DNA from: Brassica napus | Taxonomy: Eukaryota > Streptophyta > Magnoliopsida > Brassicales > Brassicaceae | NCBI RefSeq assembly: GCF_020379485.1 | Contig: NC_063447.1 | Span: 61,555,452-61,619,451 of the forward strand | Length of the DNA: 64,000 bases | Direction: 5' to 3' | Shown: positions 37,470 through 48,800 of the stretch, in pieces | Numbering within the stretch: the stretch's first letter is position 1 | Layout: the number at the start of each line of letters is the position of its first letter | Program-made: the position numbers and the translations under genes | The notes under the pieces: model-generated | Database searches by the model: none | Seen by the model: only the letters and a program-made list of their open reading frames with translations | Told to the model about the DNA's origin: nothing

Positions 37470-39049
37470 TCAACGCATGTTTCCCTCTCTCAGAACATCG
37501 ATCATGTTGTAGATTCTCTGGTCTGCTTTCAACCGAATCTTCATTTCACAAAAAGTGTCGAAACAACAATAAGCATATTTTAGACAAAGGTGGGAGACTA
37601 ATAAGATAGCTGAGTAATCTACAGAACCTTTTTGGCAAGGAAAAGCACCGCGTCAACAGTACCCTCAGCGTATATTGATCTGCCACAGACATTATGCTGG
37701 AACTCAAAGGAGACACTACAAAGAAAAGTGAGCTCGTCATGGAACATACACACTTTCACAATAGAGATCAAAGTTATATAATGATGTCTTTACGTTTCAT
37801 CAGGTGATGTCAAGTGATAGAGATGGAAAGCGTGACCAGAGACATGCTCTTCCGGAACCCCAACCATCTCAACTTGCTGCTTAGGATCCCTAATCAATTG
37901 TATCTAACCACACACACACAAAAAAAAAAGTTGTATACAAAGAAAACTCATATTCAGAGATCAAACGAGCCACAAGCAATGAACCTGATCCATGTCGTAA
38001 GACACTCCTAGTTCCTGGAAGCAAGAGATAACAGCCTTTGCTGTTCCGGACGCATCCAACTTGCTAGCTTGATGAGACTCCATCACCTACACATATACAC
38101 ATTGGCTGTTAAATTAAAACGTAGCAAGAAGAAGCAATATAAAAAAAATGTATACCTCCAAGGAATAACCAGAAAAGGCTCCTGGAAACTGCTCAGCCAT
38201 TATCTCCATAGCCGCAAGAAACGCAACAACCTGTTTACCCATCTGTGGGGAGATCACAGCATAGATCTTCGCTTTTTCAACACTCTCATACAGTTTCTCC
38301 CTGTCTCCACCAGTTGTTCCCATTACAAAAGGAACACCCACTCTGCTATACAGCTCCGCATTATCTAACATTACATCACTCAATCAGAACCAGTTTTTTT
38401 TTTCAAGAATGAGAGAGAGGTTCTAAAGTAGTAGTTAACCATTGACTGCAGTGGGGATGGTGTAGTCGACAACAATGAGCTCAGGATGCTTCTGAAACAC
38501 TGAGGAAAGAACCTCTTCTCTCTCTGTAGGACCGTGCACGGTGATCTCTTTCCCACACACCTCAACGGTCTGCCCAGCCTCGGAAGCAGATCCAAAGGAA
38601 GTGGGAACTATGTTTACTCCTGCAGTGTCTGCCGCTTTGATTACAGCTTTCCCCATTTTGCCAGTACATCCATTCACCTGTAAGTGTAAGAGACAATGTA
38701 ACCGAACAATAACCAAAACCATAAGACAGTTAATGTAATACTACCATGATGGATATGCCATTTCCAGGCAAAACAGACTTCACGGCTCCCTCCTCCGTCG
38801 CCGTCATTGATAAAACCGCCGGAAGACGACGTTTCGCATTGCCGAGAAAGCTAACACGGGTTTTAACTAAAGTTTGGTTCTTTATAGAAGCAAATGCGAG
38901 ACGAGGGTTTACTGAGGGATGAAGGAAGACGCTTGGAGTCGGAGACGACACTAGCCTGTGATCAATACAACGTTTTATGTCAATAGATTCCTTTTTAAAG
39001 AGTTAAAAATCAAAAGAGTCGAAAATGGTTACCAGTTCGTCGTAGCCAT
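37470..39049 (-). CDS. DAPB1: Dihydrodipicolinate reductase, plastid
   Basis: NAD(P)H-dependent reductase that converts dihydrodipicolinate to tetrahydrodipicolinate in plastid lysine biosynthesis. Eight exons on the complement: 39033-39049, 38745-38955, 38440-38677, 38156-38364, 37985-38086, 37794-37903, 37628-37715 and 37470-37538, giving 347 aa. Exon 1 is only 17 nt and supplies the start (MATTN, continuing W-L-V across the intron). This model is preferred because the next exon has no ATG of its own in frame upstream. Residues 1 to about 60 look like a transit peptide; the dinucleotide-binding loop is VNGCTGKMGKAV near residue 77, with VMGTTGGDREKL and ISPQMGKQVV further on. It is divergently arranged with the lumazine synthase gene, 670 bp between start codons. 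Confidence 0.92.
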
Positions 39050-39204
39050 ATCCTATTGTATTCTCCCAAAAGACGAAATTTTTGTTCTTTTTTATGCGGC
39101 AGACAGAAAAAAAGTTAAAGTCTTTCACTTTTGTCTGAAAGTTCCGACCGGCGAGAGAGTGAGACTTAGGGCTTAGTTTTGTGACCCCTTCTTATCAAAA
39201 CCGA

Positions 39205-39670
39205 AAATCTCTAAACCAAACCAATGGATTCAGTAAACAAACCGGAATTTATTTAATAGCTAAACCGACGATAAGTTGCTCATCAAAAGAAATCTCTAAC
39301 CAAACCATTGGCTTCGGTATATAAACCGGAATTTTATTGAATAGCTAAACCAAGGATAGTTTATCCTTTCTCACCAAACCGGAAATCTCTAAACCAAACC
39401 ATTGGATTCAGTAAATAAACCGGAATTTTATTAAATAGCTAAACCAAGGATAGTTTATCCCCTTCGCATCAAACTGGAATTCTCTTAACCAAACCATTGG
39501 ATTCACTATTAAACCGGAGTCTATCAAATAGCTAAACCGAGGATAGTTCAATTCAAGAAAATAAATGAACCGACGATAGTTTATCCCCTTCTCATAAAAC
39601 CGGAAATCTTTAAACCAAACCATTGGATTCAGTAATAAACCGGAATTAATTAAATAGCTAAACCAAATGA
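39205..39670. repeat. Five-copy minisatellite between DAPB1 and COS1
   Basis: The anchor CAAACCATTGG occurs near 39217 (one mismatch), 39301, 39395, 39490 and 39616, spacing 84-126 bp. Units share AAACCGGAATTTTATTAAAT and AGCTAAACCAAGGATAGTT. The array fills most of the interval between the two divergent start codons, so both promoters must lie in or beside it. Confidence 0.85.
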
Positions 39671-39719
39671 TAAGAACGATCTTTCCAAGCACACTCTCAC
39701 TATCTCAAGAGAAGGAAAA

Positions 39720-41171
<1,452 letters not shown>

Positions 41172-41621
41172 CTAGCTCCTCGTTCCATGGATGAACTTGT
41201 TTGGTTACAATCCAATCTCCGACACTTGCACCTGAAAAGATTTGTCAAAATGTTTTCTTTTATTACCTCAGTGAAAAATATTTAAACGCGTTTTTTTTTT
41301 TTTTGTAAGCTTCATGTCTTGTTTTTGAATCGTGTGTAATAATAATAAATAGTTCCTCTGGATTTTAGGGGACGAGTGGGCTACTCAGTACCAATCGAAA
41401 ATTATGATACTCATTGCGATAATATCTTGAAATCTAGGTGTCTAAATGCAATTGAATACACTTTAGAAAAGCCGATGGCCCAATAGTGACTTTACACGTA
41501 GTTTTGTCGGCAAGGCAAATGACGCGTCAACATTTATTACTAGTTGATATAGTTCAACGGATGAGCCTTATTACACAAACTCCAATCATTCTGTGACTCG
41601 CATTCATCCAACGCTCTCTAG

Positions 41622-42534
41622 GTAAAGATCCATATCCATTTCTGATCGTTATCTGTTCTTGCGTTGATTCTTATCTGTATCTGATCTAGAAGAAGGTGAT
41701 GATTAGATCAAGTTTTGCTGATTCTGACTTTATTCTTACCGATCTGATTGACCTTTCGCTTGATCTAACGCTATGATCTGTTAGATCGTGTTCATTATTG
41801 ATGTACTTCAAAAACATGCAATGTATGTTCTTGTGCTATGGGATTATAAAGTGTTGTCACGGTCTCATAGACTTTTATCATCTAATTGATGAGATCTACT
41901 GTGTTGCGAGTTCTTTTGGTAGATAGTCTTTTCCTTTCTCATTTCTATATGTTGTGACTGTGTCCTAATCTGAAAATTTGAGATCATAAATATACTTTTG
42001 ATTATTTTCATAATTTAGGGACCTAAACCTATGTAAAAAAAAATGTCAAAAAAAATTAAGAGATCAAAGCCAGTAGTTCGTTAGGTTTGACCCAAATCTG
42101 GTCCTGCTTGTTCTTGCTCTTTATCTGACTTGTGTGAATGAAACATATGATGTAGCCAGGACCGGATTTTGGTCAAGCCCAATGATATACTGATCTTGAT
42201 CTCTAAAATTTTGGACATTTAATTTTTCTTTTTTTATATAGACGTAGGCACACAAATTATGAAAAAAAGTTTTATAAAAATTCTTTTAAAAAATGTCCCA
42301 AATTCTCAGATCATGTCATGTCATGGATGTAGTATAGTCTTATATAGACGTAGGCACACAAATTATGGGGAAACGTTTTATAAAAATTCTTAAAAAAAAT
42401 GTCCCAAATTCTCAGATCATGTCATGTCATGTCATGGATGTAGTAGTATAGACTTTAATAACTGGTGAAAGCTGTTTGGTTTGACGTTTTTTTGTTTGTT
42501 GTTGTAATGATGTCCCCTTGCTTCTTCTTCTCAG
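41622..42534 (+). other. Predicted 5' UTR intron of the LEA_2 gene
   Basis: Donor CTCTAG followed by GTAAAG at 41622 and a pyrimidine-rich acceptor ending CAG at 42534, two bases before the start codon. The interior holds a direct duplication of 106 bp (42235-42340 and from 42341). Confidence 0.55.
42235..42454. repeat. Direct repeat, two copies of about 106 bp
   Basis: Copies begin TATATAGACGTAGGC at 42235 and 42341; the second ends about 42454. The copies differ by small indels, including the number of GTCAT units. Confidence 0.85.
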
Positions 42535-42536
42535 CT

Positions 42537-43572
42537 ATGTCTACATCCGAGAACAAAGTTGAGATAGTCGACAGAGGCCACAAGGAGGAGGAAGAAAAAG
42601 AAGAAGGCGAAGGAGGCTTCCTCGACAAGGTCAAAGACTTCATCCACGACATCGGCGAAAAGATCGAAGGCACCATCGGCTTCGGCAAACCAACGGCCGA
42701 CGTCTCCGCCATCCACATCCCCAAGATCAACCTCGAGAGAGCAGACATCGTCGTGGACGTCCTCGTCAAGAACCCCAACCCAGTCCCCATCCCTCTCATC
42801 GACATCGACTACCTCGTCGAGAGCGACGGGCGAAAACTCGTCTCGGGCCTCATCCCCGACGCAGGAACCCTCAAGGCCCACGGGGAAGAGACCGTCAAGA
42901 TCCCCCTGTCGTTGATCTACGACGACATCAACAGCACTTACAACGACATCAACCCCGGGATGATCATACCTTACAGGATCAAAGTCGACCTCATCGTCGA
43001 CGTGCCCGTCCTAGGGAGGCTGACGCTTCCCTTGGAGAAGCGCGGTGAGATCCCTATCCCCAAGAAGCCTAACGTCGACGTGGAGAAGATTAAGTTCCAG
43101 AAGTTTTCTTTGGAGGAGACCGTGGCGATTTTGCACGTGAGGCTTGAGAACATGAATGACTTCGACTTGGGGCTGAACGACTTGGACTGCGAGGTCTGGC
43201 TGTGCGACGTGAGTATTGGGAAAGCTGAGATATCGGATTCTATTAAGCTTGATAAGAACGGGAGCGGGTTGGTTAATGTGCCGATGACGTTTAAGCCGAA
43301 GGACTTTGGGTCTGCGCTTTGGGATATGATACGTGGGAAAGGGACGGGGTATACTATTAAAGGGAATGTGGATGTTGATACGCCGTTTGGTGCTATGAAG
43401 TTGCCTATTATTAAGGAAGGTGGTGAGACTCGTTTGAAGAAGGAAGATGATGATGATGATGATGATGAGGTTGGTATATGTTCTTCTTGTCTTTTTACTT
43501 ATAAGATTGAACATTGTGTTGTATGATTGTTTTGGCTCATGGAACTATGTTTGTTTTCTTTTTCAGGAGTAA
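42537..43572 (+). CDS. LEA_2 / LEA14-type desiccation-related protein
   Basis: Late-embryogenesis-abundant protein of the LEA_2 (LEA14-like, WHy-domain) group, related to Arabidopsis At2g44060 as I recall it. Coding exons 42537-43469 and 43567-43572 give 312 aa; the last exon contributes only Glu and the stop. Layout: acidic N-terminus (about 1-30), helix GFLDKVKDFIHDIGEKIEG, then two LEA_2 beta-sandwich domains (about 65-180 and 190-295), and an acidic tail with eight consecutive Asp. The start MSTSEN is preferred to an in-frame ATG at 42465 because that upstream stretch ends in a good splice acceptor (CAG at 42532-42534) and so appears to be 5' UTR intron. Third positions are unusually GC-rich in the first half compared with neighbours. 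Probable cytosolic stress protein. Confidence 0.92.
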
Positions 43573-44268
43573 GGGAAAGAGCTCAAGAGAGTGAGTGTGT
43601 GTTGAGTACTGAATCTTCCATCTTTAAGAATAATGTTTTTAAGTTAAAAACTGAGGACTTGTTTGGTGTGTGCTTTTGATTACTGTTGGATCAGACTTAT
43701 GAGTAGTGATGTCTTTTTTATTGGACTTCTCTATATCAATGTGGTCCGGTTGATTATGTTTTCTAGCCAAATCATACCGATTTATACCAAACAAAAATGA
43801 AATCATCTCTAAATTTTGAATCAAACTAACCAAAATAATTGAACTAACCGGATTTGATTTGAATTTATCCGGTTTGATTCAGTTTGGTAATCGGTTAGTT
43901 CAATTTTTAAACCAAAATGTTTTGATGTACCAAACTAGCCTTATTGAAACTGGACTAATTGTAATTTGGCAAAGCCTAGATGCATGAACATAAATAAATT
44001 GTCCCCATGACCTCAACTAAAATGATGTTTTCAAATCTCAAATGATTCAGTTTCTATAATACAAGAAATTAACCATAATTACAAAAACCGGATTGTATTT
44101 CTGAGTCACGGTCGGACCGGACGATCTGAACCGGTTTTGGTAAATTGATAGGCTTCCCTCATGGTTTAAGAAACCGAACCCTTTTTAGTTCCTCACTTCC
44201 TTTTATTCGATCAGGGCTAGAGATCGCAAAAACCCTATATTTTCACTGTTTTTGAGAAGATCACTCCA
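43573..44268. other. Spacer between LEA_2 and RPL2
   Basis: About 0.7 kb with several AACCGG / CCGGTT motifs near 43745-43900 and a short inverted repeat (GAACTAACCGG against CGGTTAGTTC). No gene. Confidence 0.5.
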
Positions 44269-45303
44269 ATGTCGGCCATTGTGGCGCTATGCAGAGCTCG
44301 AGCTTCGTCTTCTTATTCTTTATTCAACAGTGTTGTTCGTCCAGCATTTCGCAGTTTCTCCACAGGTACTAGTTATAACTCTTGACAACAAATACAGACG
44401 CATGGAATTATATTAAAAGGCTCTTGAACCTGAGTATGTGATCTGTAGTTTCTAACTATATGTTTCTTATTACTAATGTTGAGAAAATGATTATGTCAGG
44501 GAGTTTATTGTCTTCTGTTCCATTTCTTTGGTGGTTATTATATGATGCAAGGTTATATATCAAATTCTTGGATCAGGCTCTTTTATTATTTTTGGTTAAG
44601 GAGATCCTTCATTTTCATATATTATTGGTATATGTTAGTCCTGAGTTTTCATCTAGCTTTTGTGTTATAATCCACTGTCTTTTTTAGGTGCACTTCTTTG
44701 TGACAAGTCACTTCTAGGCCTCTAAGGTTTGTTGGTATTTTTGAATGTTTTGCCGATGTAGTACAGAACAAAACATTGGTGGCAGAGATGAAAGAAAAGA
44801 TGCTCCACATGGACATGAACTCAATGATAGGAAGCTCCATGCCACTAGGTATGATGCGCATAGGAACAATCATCAACAACATCGAGATGAATCCAAAACA
44901 AGGCGCGAAGCTAGTCCGAGCTGCAGGAACAAACGGCAAGATCCTTAAGGAGCCATCTTCAGGGAAGTGTTTGATAAAGCTTCCATCAGGGGACACAAGG
45001 TGGATCAACTCCAGTTTCCGTGCTACGATTGGTGAAGTGTCAAACCTGTCTCACGGAGTGAAGAAGAAGCTGAGGAAAGCAGGAGAGAGTAGGTGGCTGG
45101 GGATAAGACCAAAAGTGAGAGGCCTGGCGAAGAGTCCTTGTGATCATCCACACGGTGGTGGTGAAGGGAAAAGCAAAAGTAGTGGAAGCAGAGGAAGGAC
45201 GTCGGTAACCCCGTGGGGGAAACCGTGCAAAGGTGGTTACAAGTCAGCTAGTGTCAAAAAGAAGATGAAGAGATTGGCGGCTAGAGAAGCCAAGATGATG
45301 TGA
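44269..45303 (+). CDS. RPL2: Mitochondrial ribosomal protein L2, C-terminal half
   Basis: Nuclear gene for the C-terminal part of mitochondrial large-subunit protein uL2. Exons 44269-44365 and 44762-45303 give 212 aa. Residues 1 to about 32 (MSAIVALCRARASS..., Arg/Ser rich, no acids) look like a mitochondrial presequence; the short exon 1 carries it, typical of a gene moved from the organelle. The mature part has the uL2 C-terminal signatures WLGIRPKVRG, the NPCDHPHGGGEG-type loop (here SPCDHPHGGGEGKS) and TSVTPWGKPCKGG. The N-terminal RNA-binding half of uL2 is absent. In eudicots rpl2 was split and its 3' part moved to the nucleus (Adams, Ong and Palmer work), so the missing half is expected, not damage. 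Confidence 0.9.
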
Positions 45304-46855
45304 TGTGATGAAGATGGTTGGAACGTTGCTACTTGTCTTTTTGTTCTTTGAATTGAAATAAAACGTTTTGAACGTGCGCCACGTTTTTAATAAACGCGTT
45401 TTAACGTATTAAATGAGTTGCTGTTGTGCTAATCGTCTGCGCCGAACTTTAGAAGTTGTTTATTTATTATACGCTTCTGTGAAGTAAGAGACTGTAGCAG
45501 TAGGAGGAGGTTGAATCGAGGAAAGGGATCAAAGACAAAAGAAATAATAATTAAAAATGGAGATTAGAGGAGTCAAAAGGTTGGAACAATGCACTGAATC
45601 AATCCCCACGATAAAAACATTCAAAACATATGTCTTCTTTGACTTGTATTACTTTTAAATATTTCAGACTCGGGAAAAAATAATTTGTGTTAGAATGAAC
45701 TAATGAAATGATATTAGTCACTTTAAAATATTATTAGGTTAAGAGATTAGTAGTTGGTATTAATAAAAACACTACACATTTGACTACATATTGCTTTAAT
45801 ACTTGTGTAATACATACTTTTAGTAAGTTTTCTCTTGGTGGGTATAAATAAGTAATAATAGAGAAATATCCTAAGATATCATTTTTTAAATTTTTGTCAC
45901 AAAAATAGTTTTCAACGAAAAAAATGACCAAAATAAATTTTATTAAAGGGTAAAAATGTATTTTTATCCTAGGGTTAACTAATCTAGACTTAGGATTTAG
46001 AGTCAAGGGGTGAAAGTTTGGGATATGGTTTCAAATTTAAATAAACAAAAAATAAATATTAAAATTTTCAAAATAAAAAAGGTTATTTTGGTCATTTTCT
46101 TTCTTGAGAGTTATTTTTGTGACAAAAACTTAAAAATGATTATTTGAGAGAATTGTCATAAGTAATATTACATAGATATTTTCGGTAAAATAATTACATG
46201 AAAGTAATTTAGATGGCTTTTGTTGTATAAAACAAGATGGCTCTTCTGAAACTCAAGAAAGTCAATTTGACATTTTCCTTGGTCTACAGTCAAAACAGCC
46301 TACTATTTGAAAAAAAAACTTTAAGGGTGTTTTGAAAGAAAAAGATAAAAACATGAATGGTATTAGAAGGGGTAATCATGAAGGGAGGAACACACATAAT
46401 TTGAAGAGTATGAGATTCTAAACACACAAGAGAGCAGCCACCATGCTTGCAGTCTCGAGTCCTACTCCTCCATATTTATTCATAATTTCATCTTCATTCT
46501 TATCTTATGTACATTTATCCCTTTTTATTTTTCTACTAACTGTTTTATTTTTGGTTTTTCATTTTTGGCATATAGACACAAGAAAAATGTAGTGGTATAC
46601 AAAAAGGGTCGTTAATTCTAGAAATTTTATAATGACTGAAGTTAGTAAAATTTGTTTTAAGGAAAAATTAGAAGCAGATATTTTTTTTTTTTGACTAAAG
46701 GCTTAGAAGCAGATAATGGTATGCTATTCTTTTTCTTTGGAAGGTGATGTCACAAATAAAACAAGAATGGTAGTAGATTTTAGAAGGGGCAGCAGTGAAG
46801 GAAGAAGCACACAGAATTTGAGGAGCATGAGATTGTAAACACACAACAGAGTAGC

Positions 46856-47532
46856 TTTCAAGCGTGGCTGGTTACTCTCAATCGACTCCCAACGAGAGAC
46901 AGAATGATTTCATGGGGGCTGTCTGTCCCTCCCACTTGTCTGCTTTGCAATCTTGGGGATGAATCTAGGGATCATCTCTTCTTCTCATGTTCTTTCTCAT
47001 GGGAGCTCTGGTCTCATCATGCACAACGGATCGAAATCACTCCTACACCAGACTGGCGCCTCACACTTCTTCATATGCAAGCTCTTCCAGGGCCTACTTG
47101 GCGCAGGAAATTGCAGTTACTGGTATGGCAATATGTGATCTATTCTCTATGGCAAGAGCGGAACGGGCGTCTTCATCGAAGGACTTCAAAAACTGTGGCA
47201 ACAATATCGAAAATCCTGGACAGAGCAATCAGAAACAAGATCCAATCTTTCAGAGATTCAAATCCGGCGGCAGCCTCTACCATGATCCAGTTCTGGTTTG
47301 CCACCGATGTTTCCTCTTCCTCCGCTCCTTCGATTACTCTCCAATATCAAACACTCCGGATATAACTTTCAACTCTTCTCTTTGGGTTTATTGAATTTAT
47401 CTTTGATGTGGGTTAGGAGTTTATCTCTGATGTAATAGGGCTTAGCCCAACAAACTAAGGCCATTAGCTGGCTTGTTTTCTTTTTTTCTCATGCTTTAAA
47501 TAGAAGAACATTTTCAAAAAAAAAAAAAAAAA
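46856..47532 (+). mobile_element. 5'-truncated LINE with zf-RVT domain
   Basis: The open frame from 46904 encodes about 153 aa with the reverse-transcriptase zinc-binding pattern CLLCNLGDESRDHLFFSC followed by SWELW and VWQYVIYSLWQERNGRLHRR, typical of the C-terminus of plant L1-like ORF2 proteins. A poly-A tail ends at 47532. The 10-bp target duplication ACAGAGTAGC flanks it (46846-46855 and 47533-47542). Only the 3' end of the element was inserted, so it is dead on arrival. Confidence 0.88.
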
Positions 47533-47649
47533 ACAGAGTAGCCACCGTGCTTGCCATCTCGGGTCGTACTCCATATTTATTCATCATTTCATTTTTATTC
47601 TTATTTCTACTAGTCCTTTAAGTTATTTATTTTACTAATGCTTTATTTA

Positions 47650-48591
47650 GAACAAAACTTAGGTTCATCCTTATTATGAATGGTTAAATTCACACACTTT
47701 TCATAACTAACCAAAATACCTTGTATGAATAGTTTAAGAAAACAATAAAATTAAAAATTAAATAGCTGGAAAAAAAACAACACCGACATTAATTAGCGCC
47801 GTCTGCAAAATTCTAAATTCTAAAAACCTAAACTCTAAAACCATAAACCCTAAATCCAAAACACTACACCATAAACCCCAATCCTAATATCTAAACCCTA
47901 AATCTTAAATCCTAAACCCTAAATCTTAAACCCTAAACCCAAACTCTACACTATAAACCCTAAACCCTAAAACCTAAACCCAAAACTCTAAACCATAAAC
48001 CCTAAATCCTAAAATCTAAACCTTAAATCCTAAACCCTAAACGCAAAACTTTAAATCTTAAACTCAAACCCTAAATCATAAACCCTAAATCCTAAACCCT
48101 AGACCCCAAACTTTAAATCTTAAACCCAAACCCTAAATCATAAACCCTAAACCCAAATGAGTTTACGGTTTAGAAGTTTGGGTTTAGGGTTTAGGATTTG
48201 AAATTTTGGGGTTAGAGTTTAGGATTTGAGTTTAGGGTTTAGGATTTAGGATTTAGGGTTTAGATTTTAGGGTTTAGAGTTTTGGGTTTAGGGTTTAGGG
48301 TTTAGATTTTAGGATTTAAGGTTTATTGTTTAGAGTTTGGGTTTAAGGTTTAAGATTTAGGGTTTAGATTTTAGGATTGAATTTATGGTTTAGTGTTTCG
48401 GATTTAGGATTTATGGTTTTAGAGTTTAGGTTTTTAGACGGCGTTAATTAATGTTGGTGTTATTTTTTTCAGCTATTTATTATTTTTTATTGTCTTTTTT
48501 AATTACTCCTACATGACATGACACGTTGATTGGTTATGAAGAGTGTGGTGAATTTAACTATTCATCGTAGGAGTGAACCTAAGTATTATTA
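47650..48591. mobile_element. Foldback element with 9-bp target duplication
   Basis: 942 bp, flanked by CTTTATTTA at 47641-47649 and 48592-48600. The ends are inverted: ACTTAGGTTCA near the left edge and TGAACCTAAGT near the right edge, continuing through TGAATGGTTAAATTCAC and its partner. The arms pair over nearly the whole element. A 9-bp duplication and long inverted ends fit a Mutator-like foldback (MULE-type MITE). No transposase. Confidence 0.8.
47830..48437. repeat. Telomere-like degenerate repeats in two opposed arms
   Basis: From about 47830 to 48155 the plus strand carries units close to CCCTAAA; from about 48160 to 48437 it carries TTTAGGG-like units. The switch occurs near ACCCAAATGAGTTTACGGTT. 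Variants such as TCCTAAA, CTCTAAA and CCATAAA are frequent, so this is old or non-telomerase derived. It forms the core of the foldback element. Confidence 0.85.
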
Positions 48592-48800
48592 CTTTATTTA
48601 CTAGTTTTCACGTTTTAGCATATATCCACACAAGAAAAATGTAGTGGTATACAAAAAATAAAGAATTGACAATTCGAGACATTTTTTTAATGGCTGATGT
48701 AAGTAAAATATGTTTTAAGGAAAAGTTAGAAGCAATTAATTGTTCATTTTCAAATATAACATGAATTATATGCTGTTTTCTTTGAAAGGTGATCTCACAA

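Larger units (their letters stand above)
46345..48800. repeat. Duplicated unit of about 0.4 kb, second copy interrupted
   Basis: Copy A runs about 46345-46765. Copy B is in three pieces: about 46765-46855, 47543-47640 and 48601-48780. Matching landmarks: AGAAGGGG and TGAGATT-TAAACACACAA, then CACC(A/G)TGCTTGC, then GAAAAATGTAGTGGTATAC. A third start (GGTGAT-TCACAA) near 48789 suggests a further partial copy. Copy A shows the empty sites of both insertions in copy B. Confidence 0.75.

Noticed and set aside
42465..42536. Upstream in-frame ATG extending the LEA_2 protein by 24 residues
   Set aside because: The extension ends in a pyrimidine tract plus CAG, a good splice acceptor, and relatives start at MSTSE; it is better explained as intron in the leader.
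43011..43514. Long antisense frame across the LEA_2 gene
   Set aside because: Shadow of a coding region with biased third positions; no family similarity and no splice logic.
47830..48437. True telomere or recent telomere fusion
   Set aside because: Repeats are degenerate, arranged as two opposed arms and bounded by inverted ends with a 9-bp target duplication inside a gene-containing interval; a transposon explains this better than a chromosome fusion.
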